Source: Bagarius yarrelli (Eukaryota; Chordata; Actinopteri; Siluriformes; Sisoridae). Taken from it: a stretch of DNA of 64,000 bases. The position numbers and the translations under genes are program-made. The notes beneath the pieces were generated by a model. It was not told where the DNA came from. It was given only the letters and a program-made list of their open reading frames with translations, and searched no databases. Positions 10,631-24,375 of this stretch are shown piece after piece. The DNA lies in the NCBI GenBank assembly GCA_005784505.1, contig VCAZ01000166.1, positions 248,001 through 312,000 of the forward strand, in the 5' to 3' direction. How positions within the stretch are numbered: position 1 is the stretch's first letter; the number at the start of each line of letters is the position of its first letter.

Positions 10631-11214
10631 AGTGGTGTCAGATGGTTAAGCTGATTAACGTGCTGAGTTGTTGTTCAGGGTTCCAGTCACACCACTGCCA
10701 AGCTGCTGAGTTTGGGAACGTAACTTGCTTCCTGCTTTAGTGGTGTTGACCTGTTAATGCCTAGACATGTTAGCCTCCCTGGCTGTGCAAGCAGGATGTA
10801 CATAATATTTAGCCGATTGATTGTAAGGGCTGATTGGTGTAGGAATTTCACACAATCATTTGCAAAATATGTAATGACATGGGGAAAAAATATGTCTAGA
10901 AAATATCTGTGACAGAAAGTTCTATTTCCTGTTTCATAGCATTTAAACCCAATGGACACAAAGACAGTGCAAATTAAAAATTAAGTAATTTCCTGTACCT
11001 TGACTTGATTTGTTCAATTTTTTGATCGCCTTTGCTTTGTTTGGATTTTAGATAGGGTGAATGGATTGGATGGATGGATGGATGGATGAATATAATGAAT
11101 AGATGAAGATGGATGGATTATTTGTGTATAAACAAAATAAATAGTTGTCATTCGCTATAAAAATGCAATGTTTTCTCCAGGAATATTATGTCTCCTTTAC
11201 ATTCAAATGCTTTT

Positions 11215-12035
11215 ATAAACATCCTATTCCAAGTTTACTCCTGTGATAACCTACACACTTCTGTAGGTGTTCACTGAAGTGTCTACAAGCACTATATATG
11301 ACATACACACATATATTAACTTGACCACTCCTGTCTTTCTTACTGCAATATGTAAGCATGTAACAGTTACTTAAAATCATGCATAAACTCATTATGACAT
11401 ACAGAGACAGTAAGAAAAAAATGACCACAATTGCCCATAATTCACTGTTGAATTTACTGAACCAACGTCAATGAATCTGAGTTTCTTAGTATTTTGTTTT
11501 TTTTAATTTACATTTTGGCATTATGTACATTCATACATGTGAGCAGTAAATACTAACCGGAAGCTGCCAGAAATAGTTGTCTCCTTGCTGGTGTTGCAGA
11601 TTTCTATACCTCTGATTTATTGTTGTCCTTGATACATAAACATGATGTTGCAGTTAAGTGAGAAGCCATTTTCTGGCCTGGGTCTTATTTAATTATCAGT
11701 CAAACAAGTAATCAGTTTGTAAATTGTAAATTGGTGTTCCACAAGGTTCGGCTTTAAGTCCACTTCGTTTCTTATATGTACAACCTGGAGTAAAATTATT
11801 AGCAAATCTGGTATTAGTTTCCACTGTTGTTTTACTCCATTAAAAACATTCACACTTATGTGGGCATGCACTGAATGTTGACAAGCACTTGGCTACATAG
11901 TGTATTGGATGAATTACTTGACCACTCCTGTCTTAATATGCAGGCAACTAACTGTTCCTTAGAATCCTGCATAAACTCTAAAATTATGACAGTATGGATA
12001 ATTACCACAATTGCCCATAAATCCGGTCCATGTTC
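11215..12035. repeat. Diverged local duplications with an RT fragment
   Basis: Two blocks recur. cttgaccactcctgtctt through ttaccacaattgcccataa appears near 11,320-11,440 and again near 11,920-12,020. gttgtctccttgctggtgtt through ccattttctggcc appears near 11,576-11,675 and again at about 14,108-14,220. At 11,728-11,782 the plus strand translates to GVPQGSALSPL, the reverse-transcriptase motif before the catalytic aspartates, so at least part of this is LINE debris. Confidence 0.55.
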
Positions 12036-12317
12036 ATAGGTTAATGTTATTGTGATTTATTTTTTAAATGTATTTGATGCAGATAATTTGATTATTACCA
12101 AAGGCTTTTTTAAACAGTATCAAACATAAAACAAAAAATGCATACACAGCAACTAAGCTATATCTGCAAGCCTGTGGCTGTTGAAAGCCTATATCATCTA
12201 GATAGTGGGTGCCAGGTATCTTGCTGGTTAATGTACATTTTAATGGCTTTGCTGTGCAACATTGCTTTTAGATAAGGTTCCAACAGTCTAGAGCCATTAG
12301 TGAAAAATGCTTCAATT

Positions 12318-12348
<31 letters not shown>

Positions 12349-12454
12349 GTTTTTTTTTGTTTTTTTTTTCAATTAATACAACAATGTTTATTACAAATGA
12401 TATAATTAAATTATTTTCAATTAACTTAAGTTTCTTGGTATTCAATTTTTTACT

Positions 12455-12600
12455 TTATATTATAGCATTTGGCAGATTATATAATATACATTACATTTAT
12501 AGAGGTGAGCAGGTGTGGGTTAAGGATCTTGATCAGGGGTCCAGCAGTTTGGTGGTTCTGGGAATTAAACTCAAAAGAATCCCGTAAACAGTTCAACACT
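12455..12600 (-). mobile_element. SINE family A, degraded, reverse
   Basis: It starts with tagcatttggcagatt, then gtgggttaaggatcttgatc and ggggtccagcagtttggtgg, ending in the head remnant cagttcaacacttg. A (TTG)n microsatellite with a T-run lies just upstream at about 12318-12370. Confidence 0.6.
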
Positions 12601-13124
12601 TGCCCGCTTCAATGACAGTGTCTTAATACAGACGTTTTTGTGCAAATCTTGTGCAAAATCTTATCTATTTTAGTTAGACTCAATGAAAGACAAAAAATAG
12701 AAAATAAGTTAGAAAAAGGGGAAACACTTTCGTATAGGGCTGGGGAACGTCTCTTTCCACTGAAAATACCGTAAATATCTCAACCTCCTTGAATAATAAA
12801 CTGACCTTGAACCTTGTCAGCTGTCAACGTATAGAGCCAATATTAAGCGTTTGCCTCTCTTAGACCCAACAAAAGATGGTCGCACAGCAGTTATGCTCAC
12901 ATCTACATAGAAAAAACATTCATAACATAAATCAGTCAGATTTAGGCCTCATCAAAGCACAGACACAGCACTGGTTAAAATGATAGTGAATGCTTACTAA
13001 TGATCAAGCTTGTGTGTTATGACTGGTTATGTTAGACCTAAGTTGGAGTGATAGTTAAATCCCTTTTTGGCTAGGAGGACTTATTGAGTAATTATCAGTT
13101 TGTATATGTTCACATAGTAAAATA

Positions 13125-13165
13125 ATAAGGTTTGGTGTTCTATACAAGGTTCTGTTTTAGGCTCA
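13125..13165 (+). mobile_element. LINE RT scrap
   Basis: ggtgttctatacaaggttct followed by gttttaggctcaccgctt aligns with the GVPQGSVLG..PL motif of non-LTR reverse transcriptases once a small insertion is allowed. It is too short to classify. Confidence 0.4.
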
Positions 13166-13184
13166 CCGCTTTATTATATACGCT

Positions 13185-13316
13185 TTCATCCATCCATCGT
13201 CCATACCCGCTTATTCCTTATCAGGGTCACAGGTTTCTGCTGTCATCTCCCCTGTCTTTTGGCGAATGGCAGGGGTCACCCTGGACAGGTCAACATTCCA
13301 TTATACAGACAAACAA

Positions 13317-13354
<38 letters not shown>

Positions 13355-13450
13355 ACTTATATTAGGCAACTTAGAATCACCAATCATCCTAACATAGATA
13401 TTAGGACTGTGGGAAGAAACCGGACTACTCAGAATACCAACTTTTGACCT
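13185..13450 (+). repeat. Interspersed fish repeat with internal (AC)n
   Basis: catccatccatcgtccatac through cttatcagggtcacagg, caccctggacaggtcaac, a perfect AC run at 13318-13350, then ggactgtgggaagaaaccgg. This word order is that of a repeat seen throughout teleost genomes. A further scrap (gaaggaaacc) lies near 48,770. Confidence 0.6.
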
Positions 13451-14454
13451 TCTTGCTTTGAGGCAACAGTGCTAATTACTAAGCTTACCTTACATACACT
13501 TTTTCCATTTAAAATTAATTGTGAAAATGATATTAGCTGATGGCACACGGATATATATTTAAATTAAAGTTAAATGAAAGGCACAAGCTTAAAAAAATTT
13601 GGGGAATCCGTAATGGACATAACACACCGGAAGCCTATTAACTTCCTCCCACTTAATTTCTTGTACAAGGAACACACGCAGCTAAAACCTTTTTTTAATT
13701 ACATTGAATCCCTGGATGGCATGCTTCATTATGTGTTGCCAAAAATACTTTGGTATGATTATTGACCCAAGGGGCATACAGTAGATAAGGGAAACTGGGT
13801 AAGGGAACTGGGATGTTTGGATGCTGTCCATATCCCAGATTTTGTTTTAGGTTGTCTCAGAATTTTGGACTTTATACTGCAAAAGTATAATATATTCTGC
13901 TGCTGTAGATACTGTATTCCGTTTAATAAAGTAAAGTGCCTAATAAAATGCTTTCAATACTAAGCAAAAAAACATTTCCCTAATATAGATATTGATTATA
14001 GGGAATAAAAATAAAAAAGTGTTTTTTATATGCATGGCAAATATAACACCAATGCGTAAATCTAAATGTTCGGTCAATAAATACTAATTAAAAATCAGCC
14101 AAAAATGGTTGTCTCCTTGCTGGTGTTGCTTGACCTTGTTTCAGCTTTCTATACCTCTGATTTACTGTTGTCCTTGATACACTAAACATGTTGCAGTTAA
14201 GTTAGCAGCCATTTTCTGGCCCGAGTCTTGTTTGATTATCTGTCAAATAAGTAGTCATTGTAAATTCTTTATAAACAGTATATAGATTGATATAATGTTT
14301 GTCATTGCAAGGTACAAGTACATAAACGAAATGCTGTTTAGCATCTACCAGACGTGCAGAAGGTTATGCATCATGCAAAAGTGTGCATTGTATAGAAAGT
14401 ATTTATTTTATAGACAAATTAGTGTAATAAACATCATAATGTACCATTATAAAG

Positions 14455-15760
14455 AAACTATATTATACAGAGAAGAGAGAGTAAAGCAGAACTGCAAGAT
14501 GGTGAAATCCAGTGAGACATGAATGTTCCAGTCAAGTAGAGTTCAGAAGCTTTATAGTTGTAGGGGGAAAAAATGGCCCTAAATCTGCCGGTTCTGTTGC
14601 GGATGGCCCTGTATCGTCTTCTGGATAGAAGGAAGTTGAACAGTTTATGACTTGGGTGGGAGGAGTACTTGTTGATTTTGTGTGCTATGCAAAGACATTT
14701 ACTGTGGTGAAGAGACTCATTGGCAGGTAGTTGTGTGCCGATGATGCTTTGGGTGGTTTTCACAACCCTGTGCAGTGATTCTTTTTTTACACACTGTGGA
14801 ACCGCTATACCCCACTGTGATAGAGCTTGCCAAGATGCTCTCAATAATGCAGCGGTAAAATTATTTGGTTAAGATCTTGAGGGAATAGATTAACTTCTTA
14901 GGAAGTAAAGACGCTGTTGCACTTTCCTAACCAGAGTTGAGGTGTTCAGATGCCAGGACAGATACTCAGAGATGTGGAGCCCAGACATTTAAAGCTAGAG
15001 ACACGCTCTACTTTAGACCCCTTGATGTAGACCCTGGAGTGTCTGCTGCTGTTGGATTTCCAGAAGTCAACGATAAGCTCTTTGGTCTTTGTGGCATTGT
15101 GGGTGAGGCTGTTCCTGGTACACAATGCTGACAGGCTTTGGATTTTTTTCCCTGTAGGCCGATTTCGTAGTTGCTACTGATTTTTGAGCAATAACTGTGA
15201 TATCCTATATAGTGGAGTACAGTCATGGCTGAACAGGGAGTAATGCAGTGAGCTCCGAACATGTTGGTGTTCAGTATGAGGGTTGAGGAGGTGTGATTAC
15301 CCAACCTTACAGACTGAGGTCTATTTGTCAGGAAGTCCATTATCGAACTGCATATAGATGTACAATACCCAGGTCACTGAGCTTAGCAATAAGTTTACTG
15401 GGGATGACTGTATTAAAAGCAAAGCTGAAATCAATAAACATCCCAATGTATGCATCGTTATTGTCCAAATGGGTTAGAGCTAGATGAATAGCAGTGGAAA
15501 TTGCATCCTCTGTTGACCTGTTCGGATGGTAGGCAAACTGGTGTGGGTCCAGGCTTGCTATGACGTGAGTTAGGACTGGCTTCTCAAAGCACTTTATAAC
15601 GTTGAGGATGAGTGCAACAGGGCGGAAATCATTCAGATACTCTTGGCCACTAGTATAATGGTTGTAATCTTTAGACATGTGGGGACAGTGGCCCGGGCCA
15701 CTGACAGGTTAAAAATGTCAGAGAAGACTTGCGCCAGTCCTGAGATCAGGATCTACTCTG
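14455..15760 (-). mobile_element. Decayed LINE with reverse-transcriptase C-terminal half
   Basis: On the minus strand broken frames carry LNDFRPVALI, FAYHPNRSTEDAIS and FIDFSFAFNTVIPSKL (palm domain around the FxDxSxAF catalytic motif; 15,340-15,678). MDFLTNRPQSVRLGN follows (15,290-15,340). Far downstream come the conserved C-terminal THPSHKLF..LLSRRRYR and LHRVVKTTQSIIGTQLP (14,550-14,800). Frame changes between pieces show it is inactive. The upstream part is missing, as in 5'-truncated copies. Clade is probably L2/Rex-like. Confidence 0.85.
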
Positions 15761-15799
15761 CTCAGTGCTGAGTGTACCTTGTAATTTCAAGGTCAATAT

Positions 15800-17663
15800 T
15801 ATTACAGTATAACTTGCATGACCAAAACTAAATATGACTTCCTAAACTTCGACTGATATTATATATTGTAGCCTTGAGTGTAAGTGTTAGTTAGCCTGGT
15901 GTTAATGCTTTTATTGCATGCCTGTTTTGAATTCTCCTATAAGCCACTAATGTGTCTACTATTTGTCCTGTTATCATCTGCTTTAACATAGATGTCATGC
16001 AGTTCTATTATTTTAGGGTTAGAAAGGTTTCAGTCATTTTTAGAGGTAATAAAATGCCTCGTCATTTATGTATATCTAAATTATTAGCATGAGGAAACGG
16101 TCCCGCTTTTGTTTTTCTCTCAGGTAAGGTTAGGTTACAACTCCAAACCCACCATTAATAACTGCTATTGTTGATTAGTCATCAGAAATTAGCATTTAAA
16201 TGTTGTTTTTTCCCCATGCGCGCCTAACTAATGCATGCTATCACCGCCACTGGTAGCTATACATGCATGCACCATTAAATACTAATTTTACCTTATCTGA
16301 TCTTGATGCGCATTAGGACATGGTTCTATTTGCGCCGCTATTAGAAATGCAGCAGTGTTGTGCGCTTGTAAGATTGAAAAATTGACAACATATTTGTCTT
16401 TTAAACAAAACAAGTGAATGAAAAATAAAGCTGGGGAGTTTGGAGGCTGTATTTACAGCAGCTTTAATACTGATACCCAAATTCTTTGCAAAAGTACACT
16501 AACAAACAAAGATACTTTATTTAATAATTTATACTTATTTAATAATTAAGTAAAAGAAATATGAGGCAGATGCTTATAACAGTACTGAGGTTGTGGCATC
16601 ATATTCCAAGAAACAGACAGATTGTAAAAAAAATTTTAAGATCACTGTTCAGACAGATGGGCCTCTTTTTGCATGTTTATCTCCAGTGCTTGAAATGCTA
16701 CATAGGATTGTAAAGCATGGCTCTGCGGAGTCGGCCATTTAGTCAAAATAGTATAAGTGAGTTAATCCTGAAGATTTTAATTTGTGGTGTGTCAGAAATC
16801 TGTGCAAAACACTGGAGCTCTTGCACTCCAAACCCCAACACACCATTGTTTCATATAGTTTAGGAACATTGTCAGTGTTTAAGTCTTCTTGTAAGGGAAA
16901 CGCTACAGCAATTGTGTAAAACCTAATCTAGCACCCATACACTGAGCCTACAGGCAAAAGTTTACAAACAACACACACCCGTTTACACTCTGCACCAAAA
17001 ACTTATACAGAAAGTTGCACATTCCAGGTAAGTAAAATTAACTCAGAGGTTATACGCATTGTCAGCTATAACATTACAAACCACAAAAGGTGAAGTTTAC
17101 TGTTTATTCTGTCACTTCTCACATGCTGGGATATGAGAAAACAGACATTTAATGTGGAGAAAGCAGGGAAACTCAATCACTGGCTCAGTGAAGTCATGTG
17201 GATGTGAGTAACACATTACATTTGTACGAACTATCCAAAATTCTACACTAATTTTTCCACCCGCCACAAACCAATTTAAAATACTAAACCAATTACTCAT
17301 GTCCTGATTAAGTGCTTTTACAGCATGTGTATCCACTAAATATGGAGACTGTGGCCACTTTACACAGCATTTTATGAAGTGACCAAATTCCAATTTTTTT
17401 TCCCTCCAATGTGGTGCAGATGGGATTCGGCTGGTGACTGTGTAAGCAAGAAAAAAAGCACATGGATACTAAAATTTTCTAATTGGTTTTAGAGGTGATT
17501 CATATGTTAAAATATTCTGGATATGAATCAGATACGTGCATTAGCGTCTGCCATCTAAGCAGACAGATCGGATTTTCACCTGTCAAACATTATTGATGCA
17601 AAGACACTGCATAAGTGATGCAATGGTGGCGCATGAAGTCAGTTCAGGTGGACACGAACAGTA

Positions 17664-17699
<36 letters not shown>

Positions 17700-19347
17700 A
17701 TGTCCTTCGTCCATTGAGTCCACTGATTTTTGCCATTTTTACTGTCTGTTCTGGTCAGTACGTCTACATTGGGTTGTTATGTATAGTGTAAATTCAGATA
17801 TCGGATACAGGGCAGTTTTAGAAGCTGATGAATGCGGGTTATCGAAACTAGTTACAAAATCGGAATTGGGCTGTACATTTTTTTTTTTCACCGTAAGTTT
17901 GACTGATATTCCTAAAAATATACACATACAAAAAATATACACACTTTGTACTTTCTATATACTGCACAGTCTTGTCTAAATCTAATATCCAGCCGCTATT
18001 AGTTATATCCAAAACAGCCATATTGTTTCTTTCCTTTTATTAACAAATATTAGGCAGAGAGGAAAAAGAAAGACTTGAAAGACATGTTGTGGTAAACACA
18101 AAGACTCCTCGGCAGATCCCATTAAACTGGAAAGGTGTTACTGCAGAACCTTTTGATGAAAAGATGCAAATAAAACACACTTTATAAGCTATAATAATGC
18201 GATCGTCATGGCTGTACTCCATTCTTATATAAATATCTTCAAACACAGTGTTACAATCACTCCTTTATAGTAACACAAACACACACATGCTCATTCACTT
18301 CCTCTCCTATTAGAACAATCTGCACTTTTCACATACGCTAATGGACAACCCTGCAGCCCACGCACACACACTCCACCGTGCCCATCTTTACAACGCTCCG
18401 ACAGCACATTAAAACTCACAAGCTGCTCTAACTTTGAACAAACTACATGCTGCTTCACAGTAACCCAAACAGTGTTCTCTAGACGCCGGAGAATTTTTGA
18501 ATGATATAATAAGCAAAGTTATAAAAGGATAATAAAGCAGAGAGTGATTTCCTTGCAATTTCCTTGCAGTACTAACTTGAGACCAAATGTGGTTTTCCTG
18601 GCCTCTAAGGTTACTAAAGTGTTAGTGATTAAGAGCATTAAAAGTTAGTGCGGATCTCTGAAACGGCTGGTTACTAAGCAGACTGCTAAGTGCTACAGCT
18701 ACAGACGACTTATTTTTTTAAATTTTTTTTTTTCATTTGCGTTGTCTTTTGCAGACCGTTTATTTTCGTAAGTTTTCCTTTATTTTCCCCCTTTCTTATC
18801 TGATCTGTATACATCACGTGTTGTGCTGTCTGGACTTTCAAATCATATAATCGATAGTAATAGCCTAGCATAAAATACAATTTTAAAGGTACAAGTTAAA
18901 AGGTACATTAACTCAGAATATAGACGATCCAATAAAATAGTTAATACTGAATACCGAATGTAAAGGAATAAAAACCTGCACTGTACAACATCCTGCACTT
19001 TACACTGCACTTTACTTCACACATTTTTGTGCATTCTAAGCGTTTCCGCTACGGTGGATGTGATTTTGCCAAATAGGATGCGATCCTGAATAAACATCTT
19101 TCGTTAATCCTGGATCAACATTTCAATTAACCAGTCATAAACATCTGTCATTAGTGTGTGTTGACTAACCCTCCCCCTCCCCAATCCATTTTTACATCTT
19201 TTTCTCAGTGTAAAGCAAAATGTGGTATTATTAAAAAAAAACATAAATGACAAATGCATTACATTACGTGCTGTACTGATGACATGTTGGTGTGTAGTGT
19301 ACTGTAGTGAGTGTGTGACATTTCCATTGACCTTGTGACCTAATTAG

Positions 19348-19379
<32 letters not shown>

Positions 19380-20205
19380 TAAAATGTATTTAGGTGTCTT
19401 TGCATAAATAAAAAATAAATTCGTATTTTTTTTTTCAAATAAAATGGTTAAATTTAATGTCAAAAGGTGGTTTTTAATGAAATAATGTTAAACCCTGTTT
19501 TACAGTAAGAATGTTGCTCTATTGCGGTTCTACAGGTTCACCGTTTCAGAACATTTTACGTTCAATTGTTCATAGATTATAATAGTACAATCGGTACAAT
19601 CTAAATTAACTAATGTTCTTGAACTTTTTAAATACAGTTTCTGTCAAAAATGAATTAAGGCGGATTTGGTCGGCACATACTGATGACATCAGATGGTTAT
19701 GATTGGTTAATTAAAATGCTACTTGGCAAAATCACATCCCTCTGTTGCCACATGATGCGACTATTAATATTATATACTTCAACCCTGTTTAATGCACCCC
19801 TTTTTGTGTTTTAACTACTTCTTTTGAAACTTGTACTAATTGGACATAAAGTTTTTTCATTTTTTCATTCGTCTAATTTTTGTAATGCATCCCTACAATG
19901 TTTTGTCTATTATTGCATTTAATAGTCTCCCACAGCTCTTTTCATTGTCTTTAACTATCTAAATACCTGTCATTAATTGCTATTCTGTCTTGCTCCTTAC
20001 TGTGTTTCATTAGCTCTGTGCTTGTACTCTGCACAATTGCAGTTGTATCTCATCTCATCTAATCTAATCTCTAATCAGTCATTAATTAACGCTTAAACTT
20101 CTGAGCTGGTGCTATTTGCTATTCATCCTAAATCATGTTATTTAATAACGATAATTAAAGACTGCACCAGCCCTCCTGATTAAGATGAGGAAAAAACACA
20201 AATAG
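15800..20205. other. Intergenic DNA, two microsatellites only
   Basis: Nothing gene-like was found on either strand. There is a (GT)n-(ATGT)n compound microsatellite at about 17,664-17,704 and a (GT)n at about 19,349-19,378. Confidence 0.6.
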
Positions 20206-20209
20206 ATAT

Positions 20210-20590
20210 GATGATCAGGTCAAGTCACCTTTATTTATATATCGCTTTTAACAGAAAAGATTTACAGTATCAAATAAGAGAATAGTGCATCAATATAAGG
20301 ACAAGAGTAAACACTTAGTTTAGTTGAATTAGTTTAATCTGTAAATTAACTGTTTCCAACTAAGCAAGCCAGAGGTGACGGCGGCGAGGAACCAAAACTC
20401 CATCGGTGACAGAATGGATAAAAACCTTGGGGGGAAAAAAAACAGACTCAGTCTGTTGGATGGATGAAAAATCATCTGGTTCCCCTGGTCTTGTCCCGAT
20501 GGCTGTCTAGGAGACATAGTCTTAACTGGGGATCTGTGTCTGGGACTCAACTTGTTGTCCTGGTCTCCGCAAAAATATTGCCTCGAACAT
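20210..20590 (+). mobile_element. Teleost interspersed repeat (non-autonomous, unclassified)
   Basis: caggtcaagtcacctttattt, gcaagccagaggtgacggcg, aaccaaaactccatcggtga, ggttcccctggtcttgtccc and ttgtcctggtctccgc occur in this order. I recognise the order from a repeat common in cyprinid and other fish genomes. No coding capacity. The class cannot be decided from sequence alone. Confidence 0.55.
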
Positions 20591-20599
20591 GTCTGATGT

Positions 20600-23500
20600 T
20601 AGCGACAAGATAAATTAGGACTAAACTGATCAGAGTAAATGAAGGTTTAAAGAATCCCGAGTCATATACTTTGCATCCGGGTTAAATAAACCGATTCTTT
20701 AGTCATCTATAGCTACCACTTTCCCAGAACAGATTCCGGAAGCCGAAGTGGTGAAAACAAGAATTTTGCTTTTCTTTCTCTTCCTTTGTTTTTCAAGCTT
20801 TAGCTGGAGTCTCTGCTCCTTTCTCAGACCCAACATTTCCTTCCATCTCATTTAAACTCTATATCCACAAATAGTCCACCAGCCAATTTATTTTATGTCT
20901 TCTGACACACCAGTGACCTTCTTAGTGGTCATCTTAGTAGTTGTTTCTTTTTGTCTATGTATCCCAGGCTGGTCTAATTATCCAGCCAGTTTTAATTTGC
21001 ATTGTTGCAGTATCTGTAGTAAAAGGCCTTTAAAATTATGCCTTTTAAAAAAAATTAAATTAAGTGCAGAATCATATCAATTACACGTTCCAGGCACACA
21101 GTGGAACCTATTTTTGGTGAAGCTGAAGTGTTTAACGGTGACAGTAATATTCTGGGTGTGACCACATGCTCAACATCTTTAGAGGGAAATAAAGGGAATC
21201 GAATGACTTACTGCTGCTTCAGATTCTGGGGAAACCTCAGTATCACATAAGTGTCTTTATTACACATGGATAGCGATCAGAGCGGAGCGTGCCATCTGCT
21301 CAAACTACCAGCCATACCAGAGGGCCTCAACAAGCTGATGCCATGTGGCAGGCAGCAACTGCCAAATTAATTTCCTTGTACGTAATATCTTGCTTAGACT
21401 ACAGGATACTTATTTGTATCCTTATGTGGCAAAACAGATGCTAGCACACCGATGTGGGACAAACGAAGTCATCCACGTACCAGGAAAATGACTAAATTCC
21501 AGTTGTAGGATGTGTCTCTGCTTCTTTAATAAAAGATCAAAACTCATGTGATCTTATGATTTTTATATTTACAGTCTTAACTAGACATCATAATTAAGAT
21601 CTTGTTTTTACGACTCTCATTTGAGGTTTAAGGAACTTATTTAAAAGCCCAATATCGGCTATTTGGTGGTCCAGAGAATTGAACACACAGCCTTTTGATC
21701 AGCAGTCCAACAACAATCAATGCTATTTAGATATAAAATCTGATTTTCGAATGTTAATGCATTTTTAGACAAATCCCGTTCTGGTTATGTGATATTTTTT
21801 AGTTATTACAATATATCTTACAATATTTGGTTTTAACGGAACCCAAGAGATGTTGTCACATCATCGTAATGACTGACAGGATGCTGTTGAAGGTACTGCA
21901 GTTTGTTCGCTTACGTATTAAAAGTGAAAGTAAAAGTTAAGCGTGCATTCGAACAGGATTTTAAATACTCCATATATTGATTTGTGAATAAATGCTGCAG
22001 CATTAGCAAATAGTTTTCCTCTCTATGAGAAAGTCAGACGAGCAGGACGGGGATCATTTTGCAATAGCTCCATGGCGTCGAACTAGCGATTATGCAATTC
22101 CTCTTCTTGCTCAGGCTTACACATGCTGCGTGTGAGTTAGCCACGCCCACTTATTTACATACAGGGAAAAACTTTTACGGTTGACGATAAATACCGCCAC
22201 ATCGCCAAGCCCTACATACACTTATGTTGCTAGGCCCAATTAGACACTCAGTCTAATCTAGCCAACCCAGTCTAATCTTATAACATGTTTTTAAAAGTTA
22301 GGGTAAAACTGGTGCACCTAAAAAAAAACCCCCAAAAAACCCTCAAATAGACATGTGAAAATGGTGTGAGCTGTGAGACACAACTATGCTGCCTAATAGT
22401 CATTCATCAAGTGCAATCGATCAATTAAACCATTCTTTTTTTTTTTTTTTAATCAATTGAATAACATTAGAAAGTAGATGCATATTTAAGAAGTGGCTGT
22501 ATAAAATAGGAACCTCACCGTGGCTGAGCACAGATAATTAAAATATGACACAATTAACTAATTAAACTTTAGTCATCAGGGTTCATGCCAAAACCTTTTT
22601 TTTTTTTTTTTTTTTTGCAGCTTTAATTATATTAAAAAACATGTCTTGCAGGATTTGTACCACTGTAAAAGCGTTTGTCATTAGAACCTCTTAGCGTCCG
22701 TGTAGACCAGAAAGTTAGATAAACAAGATCAACTGTAGTAAGGACATCTGCCAAATGCTGTAATGTAAAAAGCTACACACACTTTTTTCTCTAGTGATGA
22801 AACTTTTTTGCTAGAAATAATACATCCCATATCTCAGCCGTCATCATTAGCCCTTTTCTTAAATCTTCTTATTTGTGAAAGGACCACGCCTGCTTGAAAT
22901 ACATGCACCTTTTTATCTTTTACTAAAAAAAATACTGAATATTTACAGAGATCTAAATACAGATTAACACATGTGCAGCGACAGTTGGTGTGTAGGAGGT
23001 GGTTTTCATGGGAAAGCCCATGAAGGTCTCGCACAAGAACACGCAAACACGCCTCATCTATCAGATTCATGTACTTGTTATCAGGGGCACCACTAAGAGG
23101 GGGAAAGTTAGGACCATTCTACGCACTTTGGGGGGCCCGCCTGAGACCCGTTTTATTAGTAATAACAGTACTAGCAGTAATCTATTAGTATCATTCTTCT
23201 GGAATGTTCTTTCATAGGACCCAAAATTGCAAGTCGCTGTTTGTCAGTGTGTGTGGAACCAGAATTTCTTGCTAAGACCTAAAGAAAAACATTCCGTAAA
23301 CAAAGGTGATTGTGTGAAACTATTTGTCTCACTTTTCTTTAGTCAATCAGCGAATTGCTCTCAATATCCCATTTATGAACACTGAGATGAGCTCTTTGCA
23401 AAATTCGGTTACATCTATCTTTCCTCCCCACCTTCCCTTACTTTTTCATCTACCCACAGTGAAGAAACAAGCGAAGGGAATGAGAGACTACACAAACGAG

Positions 23501-23865
23501 CCCATTTATTCTCATTCCGAAGGCATTGATTGACCCTTTTACACAGCTGCCGGACCAAACCCATATTTCATATTTCACTCTCTCGATCAGGATTTCTGCC
23601 TCCACTCTGCCTTTTAAGAGCTTTGAGCGGAGATAAAGTGGACATGTTAATGTATCTGCAGTGGAACTGCTAAGTGTATGTAGGCTATAAGTGAGTTTGA
23701 ACTTCAGTCATCACGCACTAACTCAGCCTTTCGTGGTTTTCCAGCACCAGCAGACTTCCTCATGAGGGTGAAGAATATGGATATGTAAGGAAACTATTTT
23801 CTTTTAGGTTTTTTATTTAATTAAGCAATGAAATGGTGTATGGTACATCAACCGAATTAGAATAA
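20600..23865. other. Intergenic DNA, nothing recognised apart from a SINE tail
   Basis: A family A SINE 3' scrap (catctgccaaatgctgtaat) lies near 22,743-22,765. Poly-T runs lie at about 22,435 and 22,595. No gene or conserved element was identified. Confidence 0.55.
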
Positions 23866-23869
23866 ACAT

Positions 23870-24340
23870 TAAAATAAGTTGGAAACTGTTTTATTGTAAC
23901 ACTTTTTTTTTTTTTTTTGGGCTGCATGTGTGCTGTGAAATAAACCTTCCTGTTGACTGCCTTCACACCCGATTCAGCTGTTAGCCACAAGCAGCTGCTC
24001 TAAACTACAGATGATATCTAATAATTGAAATGTGCTATAAAAAAATAGACCATGGATACAGACAGGACACAGAAATGTAGGGCATGAAGTTTGTCTGCAA
24101 TGCAAAAGACAACCATAGTACCAAACCCTCTCAACAGTCAACTTAAAAACCAAGAATCGAAAGTAAAAGTGTCTTTTTATCAAATAACGATAAATTCCGG
24201 ATTGAACATCCTACAAAGTTAAAATAATTTCCACGCAAGAATGTCACAGCAACAGAACAGACATTTTTCCTTACACAGATTGATTTAAAAAAATAAAAAA
24301 AAAAAGAAAAGAAGCAAAAACATACATTTAATTTCATTTA

Positions 24341-24375
<35 letters not shown>

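Noticed and set aside
15340..15678. Active reverse transcriptase gene
   Set aside because: The frame is broken, the upstream half is missing and the downstream parts lie in other frames; it is a dead LINE copy.
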